Part shown: positions 40,665 through 49,138 of the stretch, in pieces
Layout: each line of letters opens with the position of its first letter
Numbering within the stretch: position 1 is the first letter of the stretch
Source of the DNA: Mesorhizobium sp.
Lineage (GTDB): Bacteria; Pseudomonadota; Alphaproteobacteria; Rhizobiales; Rhizobiaceae
Reading direction: 5' to 3'
Assembly (NCBI RefSeq): GCF_023954305.1
Contig: NZ_JAMLIG010000001.1
Span: forward strand, 3,120,001 to 3,184,000
DNA length: 64,000 nt
Notes under the pieces: generated by a model
The model's input: the letters and a program-made list of their open reading frames with translations, nothing else
Databases searched by the model: none
Told to the model about the DNA's origin: nothing
Program-made: the position numbers and the translations under genes

Positions 40665-41825
40665 ATGACCCCGTTCGTCTTCAACACGACGCCGTCGATC
40701 GTCTTCGAGGCCGGGTCATCCCGACGCTTCGGCGAGATCGCGGGCCGGAGGCTCGGACCGAGAGCACTGGTGGTGACCGATCCCGGCCTGCGCCGGCTCG
40801 GCCTCGCCGACCCGGTGATCGCCTCGCTCGAACAGGCTGGCGTCGCCGTCACCGTGTTCGACGAAGTGGAGGCCGATCCGTCGCGCGCGACGCTGATGAG
40901 AGCGGTCGATGCGGGAAGGGCCGCCGGTGTGACGGGTGTTGCCGGCTTCGGCGGCGGCTCGTCGCTCGACGTGGCGAAGCTCGCCGCCCTGCTGCTCGGC
41001 TCTGGCGAAGACCTCGACGGGGCCTGGGGCGTGGCGCAGGCCAAGGGGCCGCGCCTGCCGCTTGCGCTGGTTCCGACCACGGCGGGAACCGGATCGGAGG
41101 TCACGCCGGTGTCGATCATCACCGTCGGCGAGGAGGAAAAGCGCGGGGTGTCGTCGCCAGTGATCCTGCCGGACGTGGCTGTGCTCGACGCCGAACTGAC
41201 GCTCGGCCTGCCGGCGGCGATCACCGCCGCGACCGGTGTCGACGCGATGGTGCACGCGATCGAGGCCTATGCATCGAAGAACGCCAACAACAACCCGCTG
41301 TCGAAGATGCTGGCGAAGCAGGCGCTGCGGCTGCTCGGCGCCAATATCGAAACCGCGGTGTTCAACGGGAGGGACGTCGAGGCACGCGGCGCGATGCTGC
41401 TCGGCTCGATGCTGGCAGGCCAGGCCTTCGCCAATTCGCCGGTCGCGGCAGTGCATGCGCTGGCCTATCCGATCGGCGGCACGTTCCACGTGCCGCACGG
41501 GCTGTCCAACGCGCTCGTCCTGCCGCATGTGCTGCGCTACAACGCGCCGGATGCGGCGCATCTCTACGCCGAGATCGCGGCGGATGCTTTCCCCCATCTG
41601 GCGAAGGAGGAAGGCGCGCAGGGCCGGTGCGCGGCCTTCATCGAGGAACTCGCCGCCCTGTCCAAGAAGCTCGGCATGCAGACGAAACTGCGCGAGGTCG
41701 GCATCGGCGAGGAGCATCTCGCCAAGATGGCCTCCGACGCGATGAAGCAGCAGCGGCTGCTGGTCAACAATCCGCGCGAGGTTGGCGAGGCCGATGCGCT
41801 GACGATCTACAAGGCGGCCTGGTGA
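40665..41825 (+). CDS. Iron-containing alcohol dehydrogenase
   Basis: A 386-residue group III (iron-type) alcohol dehydrogenase. The NAD-binding loop GFGGGSSLDVAKLAALL (residues 90-106), the family signature ALVPTTAGTGSEVTPVSII and metal ligands in DAMVHAIEAYAS and AYPIGGTFHVPHGLSNALVLPHVL (Asp, His, His, His) are all present. It would interconvert an alcohol and aldehyde with NAD(P)H; related enzymes act on lactaldehyde, 4-hydroxybutyrate or maleylacetate. The stop overlaps the start of the thioesterase gene. Confidence 0.88.
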   Translation: MTPFVFNTTPSIVFEAGSSRRFGEIAGRRLGPRALVVTDPGLRRLGLADPVIASLEQAGVAVTVFDEVEADPSRATLMRAVDAGRAAGVTGVAGFGGGSSLDVAKLAALLLGSGEDLDGAWGVAQAKGPRLPLALVPTTAGTGSEVTPVSIITVGEEEKRGVSSPVILPDVAVLDAELTLGLPAAITAATGVDAMVHAIEAYASKNANNNPLSKMLAKQALRLLGANIETAVFNGRDVEARGAMLLGSMLAGQAFANSPVAAVHALAYPIGGTFHVPHGLSNALVLPHVLRYNAPDAAHLYAEIAADAFPHLAKEEGAQGRCAAFIEELAALSKKLGMQTKLREVGIGEEHLAKMASDAMKQQRLLVNNPREVGEADALTIYKAAW

Positions 41826-42265
41826 TGGCGGAGCGCCCCGTTCCCTCAGAGCGCAGCGCGTATCGCGCCTTCCGGACGATCACCACCCGCTGGATGGACA
41901 ACGACATCTACGGCCACATGAACAACGTGGTCCATTATTCGCTGTTCGACACCGCCGTGAACGGCTGGCTGATCGAGCAGGAGGTGCTCGACATCCACGG
42001 CGGCGACCAGATCGGGCTCGTTGTCGAGACCGGCTGCCGTTATTTCGGCGAGCTTGCCTTTCCCGACATCGTGACGGCCGGGATCCGCGTGGCGAAGCTT
42101 GGCTCCTCATCGGTGCGATACGAGGTGGGCCTGTTCCGCAACGAAGAGGATGTCGCGGCTGCGGAAGGGTTCTTCATCCACGTCTATGTCGACCGGCAGA
42201 CGCGGCGGCCGAAGCCGCTGAACGCGGCGCTGCGGGCGGCGCTTGAGACGATCGTCGCGGCCTAG
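41825..42265 (+). CDS. Acyl-CoA thioesterase, 4-hydroxybenzoyl-CoA thioesterase family
   Basis: A 146-residue single hotdog-fold protein. The active-site motif TTRWMDNDIYGHMNNVVHYSLFDTAVNGWL (residues 20-49, Asp in the D-x-x-GHMNN block) is typical. It hydrolyses a short or aromatic acyl-CoA. The ATG overlaps the dehydrogenase stop as TGATG, so the two are coupled. Its TAG stop shares the palindrome CTAG with the stop of the convergent amidohydrolase. Confidence 0.82.
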   Translation: MAERPVPSERSAYRAFRTITTRWMDNDIYGHMNNVVHYSLFDTAVNGWLIEQEVLDIHGGDQIGLVVETGCRYFGELAFPDIVTAGIRVAKLGSSSVRYEVGLFRNEEDVAAAEGFFIHVYVDRQTRRPKPLNAALRAALETIVAA

Positions 42266-43284
42266 CGCGAGCCGAACCCCGTCAGGAACGACGTCAGGTT
42301 GTCGCCGAGTCCGTCGCAGAGATAGCCGCCTTCCTGGACGATGACGGTGGGCAGCTTCAGCGCCGCAATCCTCTCCGCGATGCGGGCGAAGCCGGGTGTC
42401 GAGACCGACAGGCCGCCGAAGGGATCGCCTTCGAAGGCGTCCAGCCCGAGCGCCACAACCAGCGCATCCGGCGCGAAGGCGCGGATGCGCTTGATGCCGA
42501 CATCGAGCGCGTCGAGAAAGCCGGCGTCGGCGGTCTTGCGGGGGAGCGGCAGGTTCAGGTTGTAGCCGAGGCCCGGGCCTTCGCCGCGCTCGTCGCCATG
42601 TCCCCAGAAGAACGGGTAGAAGCGCACCGGGTCGGCGTGAAGCGAGACGGTCAGCACGTCGGGGCGGTTGTAGAAGATGCCTTGGGTGCCGTTGCCGTGG
42701 TGCAGGTCCACGTCGAGGATCGCCACGCGGGACGCGGTCTTGCGCAGGTGCTGCGCGGCGACGGCCGAATTGTTGACGAAGCAGAAGCCGCCGGCGACGT
42801 CAGTGAAGGCGTGATGGCCGGGCGGACGGCAGAGTGCATAGGCGGCAGATGCGCCAGCGATCACCGAGTCCGCCGCCTCGACCGCGCTCCAGGCGCTCCA
42901 CTGCACGCTTTCCCAGGTCTCCGCCGAGATGGGGCAGGCGGTGTCGGCCATGTGATAGCCGGCCTGGCCGACGGCGGAGGCCGGGTAGGCGCCGTCGCGC
43001 GCGATCGGGTGGATGTTGGGGATCACCTCTTCCGACGCGCCTTCGATGCGGCGCCAGCGCGGATAGATGTTGGCGAGGAAGTCGAGATATTCCGGCGTGT
43101 GGACGGCGGCGATCGGGCCGAGGCCATGGTCGCGCGGACGGACGATCTCGCAGCCGGCGGCTTTGGCGCCGGCAAGCAGGCGCTCGACACGCTCGGGCTG
43201 TTCGGGGTTGGGCTGCGGCGCGCCGGAGGAGAGAAACGCCTTCGGATCGTGCTTCTTCTGCTCGGCCGCGTAGAAGGCCTTCAT
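42262..43284 (-). CDS. Histone deacetylase-fold amidohydrolase (acetylpolyamine amidohydrolase type)
   Basis: A 340-residue arginase/deacetylase-fold enzyme. The active-site motifs are CRPPGHHAF (tandem His), ILDVDLHHGNGTQGIFY (zinc Asp and His) and GLDAFEGDPFGGL (second zinc Asp). Bacterial relatives deacetylate acetylated polyamines or other acetyl-amines. The start ATG overlaps the stop of the acetyltransferase gene, so a deacetylase and an acetyltransferase are made together. The open frame extending upstream to 43800 overlaps the acetyltransferase and is rejected. Confidence 0.87.
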   Translation of the reverse strand: MKAFYAAEQKKHDPKAFLSSGAPQPNPEQPERVERLLAGAKAAGCEIVRPRDHGLGPIAAVHTPEYLDFLANIYPRWRRIEGASEEVIPNIHPIARDGAYPASAVGQAGYHMADTACPISAETWESVQWSAWSAVEAADSVIAGASAAYALCRPPGHHAFTDVAGGFCFVNNSAVAAQHLRKTASRVAILDVDLHHGNGTQGIFYNRPDVLTVSLHADPVRFYPFFWGHGDERGEGPGLGYNLNLPLPRKTADAGFLDALDVGIKRIRAFAPDALVVALGLDAFEGDPFGGLSVSTPGFARIAERIAALKLPTVIVQEGGYLCDGLGDNLTSFLTGFGSR

Positions 43285-43769
43285 CGCTCGTCCCCTTCGC
43301 TCAGTCTGTCGAACGCCTCGCCATAGGCGGCGTGGATGCGGTCTTCGGCATAATGCGCCACGCCGAGGCGCTCGTAGAAGGCCTGTGCGCGCGTGTTGTC
43401 CAGATCGACAGCGAGACGCAGGTGCGTCGCGCCGCGCGCGCGGCCGATGCGGGCGACGCGCCGGATCAGCGCCTCGCCGATCTTCATGCCGCGGAAGCGC
43501 TCGTCGACATAGAGGTCCTGCACGTAGACGCCGGGCTTTCCCAGCCAGGTCGAGAAGACGGGCAGATAGAGGCACATGCCGGCGAACTGGCCGTCGAGCT
43601 CGGCCACCAGCCCCTCGAAGGCGCGGCCGGGCGCGAGGCCTTCGCGGGCGAGGATTTCGGGCGTGCTCTCGATCTTGTGGGCGGTGCCGAGCAGACTGCC
43701 CATGGCGAGGATCGCGCGGTGGATGGCCTCGGCGTCGGCGGGTGTGGCGTCGCGGATGAGGAGGGTCAT
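43281..43769 (-). CDS. GNAT family N-acetyltransferase
   Basis: A 162-residue GNAT protein starting MTLLIRDATPADAEAIHRAI. The acetyl-CoA-binding motif A is VDERFRGMKIGEALIRRVARIGRARG (about residues 86-111), and motif B lies in NTRAQAFYERLG. Sequence layout is like diamine/thialysine acetyltransferases, which suits the neighbouring deacetylase and aminotransferase, but the substrate is inferred. The ATG at 43767-43769 is chosen; the frame beyond enters a palindromic repeat. Confidence 0.85.
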   Translation of the reverse strand: MTLLIRDATPADAEAIHRAILAMGSLLGTAHKIESTPEILAREGLAPGRAFEGLVAELDGQFAGMCLYLPVFSTWLGKPGVYVQDLYVDERFRGMKIGEALIRRVARIGRARGATHLRLAVDLDNTRAQAFYERLGVAHYAEDRIHAAYGEAFDRLSEGDER

Positions 43770-43792
43770 GGGCGGCCGCATTTGAGTCCGCG

Positions 43793-43885
43793 ACCCCCAC
43801 CCCGTACCCCTCCCCACAAGAGGGAGGGGAATGCGAGACGCCTACGCCCCCCTCCCCCTTGTGGGGAGGGGTACGGGGTGGGGGT
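43793..43885. repeat. Palindromic element with perfect 28-bp arms
   Basis: Arms 43793-43820 and 43858-43885 are perfect inverted copies, and the 37-bp centre contains further GGGAGGGG/CCCCTCCC pairing, so each half can also fold alone into its own hairpin. It fills the gap between the aminotransferase and GNAT genes. The CCCCACAAG core recurs in the element at 45309-45466. Confidence 0.9.
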
Positions 43886-43905
43886 AGTTGCGAAACCGCA
43901 GCCCA

Positions 43906-45261
43906 TTAGGGGTTCACCGGCAGGCCGAACTCGCGCGCGGCCTGCGCGATCGCATCGCCCAGGATCGACACGATCTCGCCGATCTGTTCGCGGGTGACGA
44001 TCAGCGGCGGAGCGATCATGACGCAGTCGCCCTGAACGCCGCCCTTGACGCGGCGGAAGTAGACGATGAGGCCGCGCTCGTAGGCGAGGTCGAGCACGCG
44101 CTGGCCGATGTTCACCTCGGGCGGTAGGTTCTTCATCGTCGCCTTGTCGGCGACGAACTCGATCGCCGTCATCAGGCCCTTGCCGCGCACGTCGCCGATG
44201 AAGGGAAAGCGGTCGGCGAGCGACTGCAGGCCGGCGATCAGGTCGTCGCCGCGCGCAGCGGCATTGTCGGCGAGCTTCAACCGGTCCACCTCCCGCAGCA
44301 CCGCCAGCCCCGCCGCGCAGGCAAGCGGATTGCCGGCATAGGTGTGGCCATGCGCGAAGCCGCCCATGTCGAGCACCGGTTTGACGATGCGCATCGGCGC
44401 GCACATGGCGCCGAGCGGCATATAGCCCGAGCCGATGCCCTTCGACAGCGAGACGATGTCGGGCGTGCAGTTCCAGTGGTCGCCGCCAAGGAAGCGCCCG
44501 GTGCGCGCGACGCCGCTCATCACCTCGTCGTGGATCAGGAGGATGCCGTAACGGTCGCAGATCTCGCGGATGCGCGGATAGTAGCTGTCGGGGGCGACCA
44601 ACGCGTTGGTGGCGGCACCGCCGATCGGCTCCATGATGAAGGCGACGACGCTCTCCGGCCCTTCGGCCAGGATCTTCTCCTCCAGCAGCTCGGCATATTT
44701 TACGCCGCGCTGTTCGAGCGTGAGATTGTCGCGGTCGCGATAGGTGGTGGGTGCGGGAACAGAGGGCATGGCCTTCATCTGTTCCTCGAAATGGCCGGTC
44801 AGCATCGCGTCATGGGTGACCGTCAGGGCGCCCAGCGTGCCGCCGTGGTAGGAAGGCAAGCGGCCGATCACCTTCCAGCGCCGGGGCTGGCCGGTCGCCA
44901 CCGCCCATTGGCGGGCGAGCTTGATGCAGGCTTCGACCGCCTCGGAGCCGCCCGAGACGAAGAAGATGCGGTCGAGCCCGTTCGGCATGCGGCCGGCGAT
45001 GTCGCGCGCGAGGTCCTCGGCCGGCTCGTTCTCGAAATGGAGGCGATAGGCGAAGGTGGTCTTCTCCATCTGCGCCTTCATGGCGTCGAGGACGTGGCGG
45101 TTGGAATAGCCGAGGTTGACCGCGACGGGCCCCGACGAGCCGTCGATGAAGCGGCGGCCGTCCTGCGTCCACAGGTAGATGCCTTCCGCCCGGTCGACCA
45201 GCGGGCGGCGCAGGCGCGTGACGTAGAAGAGGTGGGAAGGGCGGGGATCAGTTGCGGTCAT
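43906..45261 (-). CDS. Class III pyridoxal-phosphate aminotransferase
   Basis: A 451-residue omega-type aminotransferase. The PLP cofactor motifs are present: SGGSEAVEACIKLAR (about residues 103-117), HDEVMSGVARTGRF, and Lys274 in DIVSLSKGIGSGYMPLGAM as Schiff-base lysine. Class III enzymes transfer the terminal amino group of polyamines, gamma-aminobutyrate, taurine or similar. Neighbours (deacetylase, GNAT, formamidase-like protein) suggest an amine or amide substrate. Large palindromes lie on both sides of the gene. Confidence 0.88.
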   Translation of the reverse strand: MTATDPRPSHLFYVTRLRRPLVDRAEGIYLWTQDGRRFIDGSSGPVAVNLGYSNRHVLDAMKAQMEKTTFAYRLHFENEPAEDLARDIAGRMPNGLDRIFFVSGGSEAVEACIKLARQWAVATGQPRRWKVIGRLPSYHGGTLGALTVTHDAMLTGHFEEQMKAMPSVPAPTTYRDRDNLTLEQRGVKYAELLEEKILAEGPESVVAFIMEPIGGAATNALVAPDSYYPRIREICDRYGILLIHDEVMSGVARTGRFLGGDHWNCTPDIVSLSKGIGSGYMPLGAMCAPMRIVKPVLDMGGFAHGHTYAGNPLACAAGLAVLREVDRLKLADNAAARGDDLIAGLQSLADRFPFIGDVRGKGLMTAIEFVADKATMKNLPPEVNIGQRVLDLAYERGLIVYFRRVKGGVQGDCVMIAPPLIVTREQIGEIVSILGDAIAQAAREFGLPVNP

Positions 45262-45308
45262 ATCAGGCGTGATACCTCTTGATAGTATGAGAGGTCAGCG
45301 TTCTGTCA

Positions 45309-45466
45309 CGCCCCCCTCTGTCCTGCCGGACATCTCCCCCACAAGGGGGGAGATTGGCAGCTTGAATGTCGTCGCTCGTCCTGCAGCGCTGGCGATTGGC
45401 GAACTCCGCGGCAACAGCCAATCTCCCCCCTTGTGGGGGAGATGTCCGGCAGGACAGAGGGGGGCG
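45309..45466. repeat. Palindromic element with perfect 50-bp arms
   Basis: Arms 45309-45358 and 45417-45466 are perfect 50-bp inverted copies round a 58-bp centre, and each arm carries its own hairpin (ATCTCCCCC...GGGGGAGAT). It occupies most of the gap 45262-45492. The arm text (CCTGTCCTGCCGGACATCTC type) is a kind I associate with repeats in Mesorhizobium genomes. On either strand it would form a very strong stem. Confidence 0.92.
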
Positions 45467-45492
45467 CCGTAGAGCGGAAACGCTGAACGAAA

Positions 45493-47139
45493 TCACGCCT
45501 CACCCCTCAAATACCTGTCCAGCACATTCGCCGTCACCTTCTCGACCATCACGTCCTTGCGCAGCAGGCCGGCGACCCATTCGCAGGAGCCGGCGTGGAA
45601 GACTTCGCCGTCGCCCTTGGGAAAGTTGACGATCATGCCGTTGGATCGTTTGACCTTGTCGAGGTTTTCGTCGCTGGGCGAACCGTAGAGCGTCTCGGCG
45701 ATGAAGCGACCGTCCTCGTCGGCGAGGAAGCGGGCGCTGGCGGGAAGATCCGCACTCTCCTCGACCTGGCTGGCCAGGCCGACGGCGAGGATCGAGAGCC
45801 CGTCCGGCGCGCCGCTCTCCGGCGTCGGCCAGGGCAGGCCGTTGCGGATCTCGTGGTCGAGCCCGTCGACCTCGTAGCCGTAGACGCCGCCCTCGGCTCC
45901 AAGGAGGTCGCCGTAATAGATGCCGGTGCCCTTGAACGCCCAATGCTCCGGCCGGTAGATCGGGAAGCCGCGGACCCCACGCGGAGCGCAGCCGCCCCAA
46001 CCGGTGTAGACGCCCTTGGCGGCGTTGAGGCCGAAGGTGGTGACGCCCGGCCGGCCGATCTCGGGAGCTTCCCAGGAGTTCGTTGCGCGGGAGACGTCGC
46101 CGCCGGGGAGGTAGGCGGGATCGTCCGTGCGCGCCTTGTATTTGTAGCAGACCTGCTTGCGGCCCTCGTCCTCGAACCGGGTCTGCCACATGAAGTTGCC
46201 GGCGAAGCGGGCCGCCCCGCCACCGCGGGCGACCCAGGCGTCGACGGTGTCGCGCATTTCCCAGGTCCAGTATTCGTCGTGGCCGACGAAGGCGGCGCAG
46301 TCGTAGCCGGCGATGATCTCGGGCTCGTAGTGCAGTTCGTGCTGGCCGATCAGGTCGACCTCGTAGCCGGCGCGCTCGGCCCAGCGGAAGAAATGGCTGT
46401 CGTAGCTGGCCCAGCCGGCCGAGGCGTATTTCTTCGAATGGCCGGTGGCGTAGGCCCATTCCATGTGCGGGTAGCGCGGCACGGTGGCGATTGGGGTGGC
46501 GAAATCGAGCGGCACGCGCGGCGCCTCCGGCGGCAGCACGACGAAGCCGCGGCACCAGGGACGCTGGTTCGAAACGGTGGTGGCGAACTGGTCCCGGTTC
46601 GGACCGGTGATGCCCTGGTAGTGGTTTGAGCCGCCCCAGGTGTTGTAGGCGTGCCAGGTGCCGGTGGCGGCGACGTGCAGGATCCGGCCCGGCCGCTTGC
46701 CCGGCCTCGGCTTGACGATGAAGAGGTGGTGCGAGGTGATCGGCGACCCGTCTCGGCCCTCGGCCGTCAGGGTGACGCGGTAGGCGCCGGACGGCCATTC
46801 CCGAGGTATGCGGAAGGCGAAGGTCGTTTCCCAGCCGCAGCCTTCCACCGAGCACTGGTCGGGCGTGTCCTGCCAGCGCGCGGGGATGTTGTCCCGTGTC
46901 AGGACATGCCGTTCCTCGCCGCCGTCACGGACGATGTGGAGGCGAAACGTCGGCGCGGTGGAACTGACGCGCAGGTCCACCTCCTCGCCGGGGAAATAGG
47001 CGTAGCGCGACGTGTAGGCCCAGATCTCGCCACGCCCGCCGTCCATGCCGGGCCATTCGTAGTAGTGGCCAAGCACAGCCTCGCGCCGCTGCTCCTCTGT
47101 CAGGCCGAAATCCGGAAAAGTGCCGCTCCGCGCGCGCAT
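45493..47139 (-). CDS. N,N-dimethylformamidase large-subunit-like protein
   Basis: A 548-residue protein resembling the beta-subunit/C-terminal region of N,N-dimethylformamidase. Typical stretches are ILHVAATGTWHAYNTWGGSNHYQG (near residue 152), IAGYDCAAFVGHDEYWTWEMRDTVDAWVARGGGAARFAGNFMWQTRFE, and a jelly-roll-like N-terminal part (FPGEEVDLRVSSTAPTFRLHIVRDG). True DMFase large subunits are longer (about 760 residues) and pair with a small subunit, not seen here, so the substrate probably differs. The ATG at 47137-47139 is chosen; upstream is a palindromic repeat. It heads the minus-strand run toward the aminotransferase. Confidence 0.75.
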   Translation of the reverse strand: MRARSGTFPDFGLTEEQRREAVLGHYYEWPGMDGGRGEIWAYTSRYAYFPGEEVDLRVSSTAPTFRLHIVRDGGEERHVLTRDNIPARWQDTPDQCSVEGCGWETTFAFRIPREWPSGAYRVTLTAEGRDGSPITSHHLFIVKPRPGKRPGRILHVAATGTWHAYNTWGGSNHYQGITGPNRDQFATTVSNQRPWCRGFVVLPPEAPRVPLDFATPIATVPRYPHMEWAYATGHSKKYASAGWASYDSHFFRWAERAGYEVDLIGQHELHYEPEIIAGYDCAAFVGHDEYWTWEMRDTVDAWVARGGGAARFAGNFMWQTRFEDEGRKQVCYKYKARTDDPAYLPGGDVSRATNSWEAPEIGRPGVTTFGLNAAKGVYTGWGGCAPRGVRGFPIYRPEHWAFKGTGIYYGDLLGAEGGVYGYEVDGLDHEIRNGLPWPTPESGAPDGLSILAVGLASQVEESADLPASARFLADEDGRFIAETLYGSPSDENLDKVKRSNGMIVNFPKGDGEVFHAGSCEWVAGLLRKDVMVEKVTANVLDRYLRGEA

Positions 47140-47267
47140 GGATGGTGCTCCTACCGGCACGAGATCACCACGGCGGAGAACAGCTGGGCAAGCTCTATCA
47201 TGGGGCCATCGATGCCCGACCCATTGGTGCTGCCGGCGCCGTTGCTGGTGCTGCGGCTGCTGGCGCT

Positions 47268-47409
47268 GCCCCTCACCCGTACCCTCTCCCCGTGAGGGAC
47301 GGGGAGAGGGGGGCACCGACGTGGGGCCAGCTCCTTCGACCTCGATGCCAAGCACAACTTCCGCGATCCCCCTCTCCCCGCGTGCGGGGAGAGGGTACGG
47401 GTGAGGGGC
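47268..47409. repeat. Palindromic element with perfect 25-bp arms
   Basis: Arms 47268-47292 and 47385-47409 are perfect inverted copies (CTCACCCGTACCCTCTCCCC type). Each half contains its own hairpin (CCCTCTCCCC/GGGGAGAGGG). It lies in the 313-bp gap 47140-47452 between the malonyl-CoA synthetase and the formamidase-like gene; apart from it I see only a short region before 47139 that could hold the latter's promoter. Confidence 0.9.
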
Positions 47410-47452
47410 GGCGCAGACCGCCGAAAGTCGCGTGCACCCTTGCTCGTATGCG

Positions 47453-48958
47453 TCAGCCCGAAAACGAATCCTTGAACGTCTCCCGCAGCTGCGCCTTCTG
47501 CACCTTGCCCATGGTGTTGCGGGGCAGTTCCGCGACAATCTCGTAGCGGCGGGGATGCTTGAAGCGGGCAAGCTTCTCGCCGACGGTGGCTTTCACCGCT
47601 TCCAGGTCGAGGCCGGGCTTCGCCGCGATGACCGCCACCGCCGCCTCGCCCATGTCGGGGTGCGGCACACCGACGACGGCGGTCTCGACGACGCCGGGCA
47701 CCGCGTCGATCACTTCCTCGATCTCCTTCGGGTAGATGTTGAGCCCGCCCGCGATGATCAGGTCCTTCTGGCGGCCGACGATGTGGACGTAACCGTCGGC
47801 GTCGATCATCGACATGTCGCCGGTGATGAACCAGCCGCCGGGCCGGAATTCGGCGGCCGTCTTCTCGGGCAGGTTCCAGTAGCCCTTGAAGACGTTCGGT
47901 CCCCTGACTTCCAGGATGCCGATCTCGCCCTGCGGCAGGACCTTGCCCTCCGGGCTCGCAACCCGCACCTCGACGCCCGGCAGGGGGAAGCCGACGGCAC
48001 CGGCGCGGCGCTCGCCGTCGTAGGGGTTGGATGCCGTCATCGACGTCTCGGTCATGCCGTAGCGCTCGAGGATGCGGTGGCCGGTGCGCTCCTCGAACTC
48101 GACATGCGTCTCGGCCAGCAGCGGAGCGCTGCCGGAGATGAACAGCCGCATCTTGGCGACGTGTTCCTTCGTTAGCCGCGGCGAAGCGAGCAGCCGCGTG
48201 TAAAAGGTCGGCACGCCCATCAGCGTGGTCGCGCGCGGGATCGCGTCCAGCACGGCGTCCGGGTTGAAGGCGGCATGGAAAATCATCGTGCCGCCGACCT
48301 TCAGCATGATGTTGCAGGCCACGAACAGGCCGTGCGTATGGTAGATCGGCAGCGCATGCACCAGCACGTCGTCGCCGGTGAAACGCCAGATGTCGGTGAG
48401 CGCCAGCGTGTTCGATAGAAGGTTGTCGTGGCTCAGCATCGCGCCCTTGGAGCGGCCGGTGGTGCCCGAGGTGTAGAGGATCGCGGCGAGGTCGTCCGGC
48501 CCGCGCTCGACCACGTCGGCCATCGGCTTCGCCTTCGCCGCCGCCCCCGGCAGGCTGCCGCCTCGGTCGGCCGCGATGGTCAGCAGCCCGACGCCGAGCT
48601 TCTGCGCCAGCGCCGCATAGCCGTCCTTGGCGGCCTCGTCGCAGACGAAGAGGCGCGGGGAGGCGTCGGTCAGGAAGTATTCGATCTCGGCCGGCGTGTA
48701 GGCGGTGTTGAGCGGCAGGAACACGGCCCCGACCTGCTGGCAGGCCAGATAGACGGCCAGCGTCTCCGGCGTCTTGGGTGCCTGGACCGCGACACGGTCG
48801 CCGGGCGCGACTCCGCTGGCGACCAGCACCGACGCGATCCGCGCGACGAGATCGGCGAAATCGCCGAAGGAGAGACGTCCCTCGCCGCCGAGATCGAGAA
48901 AGGTCTTTTCGCCGCCGCGGTGCGGCAGGACCAGTGCGTCATAGAGCGGGTTGGCCAT
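47453..48958 (-). CDS. matB: Malonyl-CoA synthetase (acyl-CoA synthetase family)
   Basis: A 501-residue ANL-family adenylating enzyme. The P-loop-like motif AILYTSGTTGRSKGAMLSHDN (about residues 150-170), RYGMTETSM and the C-terminal catalytic KxxxGK lysine region (ELPRNTMGKVQKAQLRETF) are present. Length and N-terminal MANPLYDALV match MatB, which activates malonate to malonyl-CoA. ATG at 48956-48958 follows GAGGAGGAG. It is divergent from the PHA synthase, with a TTGA-N6-TCAA box between them. Confidence 0.85.
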   Translation of the reverse strand: MANPLYDALVLPHRGGEKTFLDLGGEGRLSFGDFADLVARIASVLVASGVAPGDRVAVQAPKTPETLAVYLACQQVGAVFLPLNTAYTPAEIEYFLTDASPRLFVCDEAAKDGYAALAQKLGVGLLTIAADRGGSLPGAAAKAKPMADVVERGPDDLAAILYTSGTTGRSKGAMLSHDNLLSNTLALTDIWRFTGDDVLVHALPIYHTHGLFVACNIMLKVGGTMIFHAAFNPDAVLDAIPRATTLMGVPTFYTRLLASPRLTKEHVAKMRLFISGSAPLLAETHVEFEERTGHRILERYGMTETSMTASNPYDGERRAGAVGFPLPGVEVRVASPEGKVLPQGEIGILEVRGPNVFKGYWNLPEKTAAEFRPGGWFITGDMSMIDADGYVHIVGRQKDLIIAGGLNIYPKEIEEVIDAVPGVVETAVVGVPHPDMGEAAVAVIAAKPGLDLEAVKATVGEKLARFKHPRRYEIVAELPRNTMGKVQKAQLRETFKDSFSG

Positions 48959-49090
48959 GAAACTCCTCCTCGCCGGCTTGTGGCACGAACCGGCACGAGG
49001 ATGCCAGAGGCCCGAAGGCCCTCGAGCGGTTTGCCCACATCCGCGGCCGGATGGCTTGACCGCAACCCGCTGCATCGGCCGTCGGCGGGG

Positions 49091-49104
49091 TTGAGCGACA
49101 TCAA
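49091..49104. promoter_or_regulatory. FNR/FixK-type box upstream of the PHA synthase gene
   Basis: TTGAGCGACATCAA matches the TTGA-N6-TCAA half-site arrangement of FNR/FixK regulators exactly. It is 35 bp before the proposed phaC ATG and 133 bp from the matB start. If it worked at -41.5 the phaC transcript would begin at the ATG, so either the mRNA is leaderless or the true start or geometry differs. Confidence 0.5.
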
Positions 49105-49138
49105 TTCGCCGCAGTTCATTCCCCGCTACTGGGGGCGC

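Noticed and set aside
43281..43817. Longer GNAT start at 43817
   Set aside because: The extra 16 codons lie in the palindromic repeat; the family N-terminus begins at MTLLIRDA (43769).
43793..47409. CRISPR array or insertion-sequence ends
   Set aside because: The repeats are inverted pairs, not regularly spaced direct repeats, and there is no transposase frame or target duplication visible.
48428..49138. Extension of the PHA synthase frame 237 codons upstream
   Set aside because: It runs antisense through the matB coding region and has no PhaC-like sequence before the ATG at 49139.
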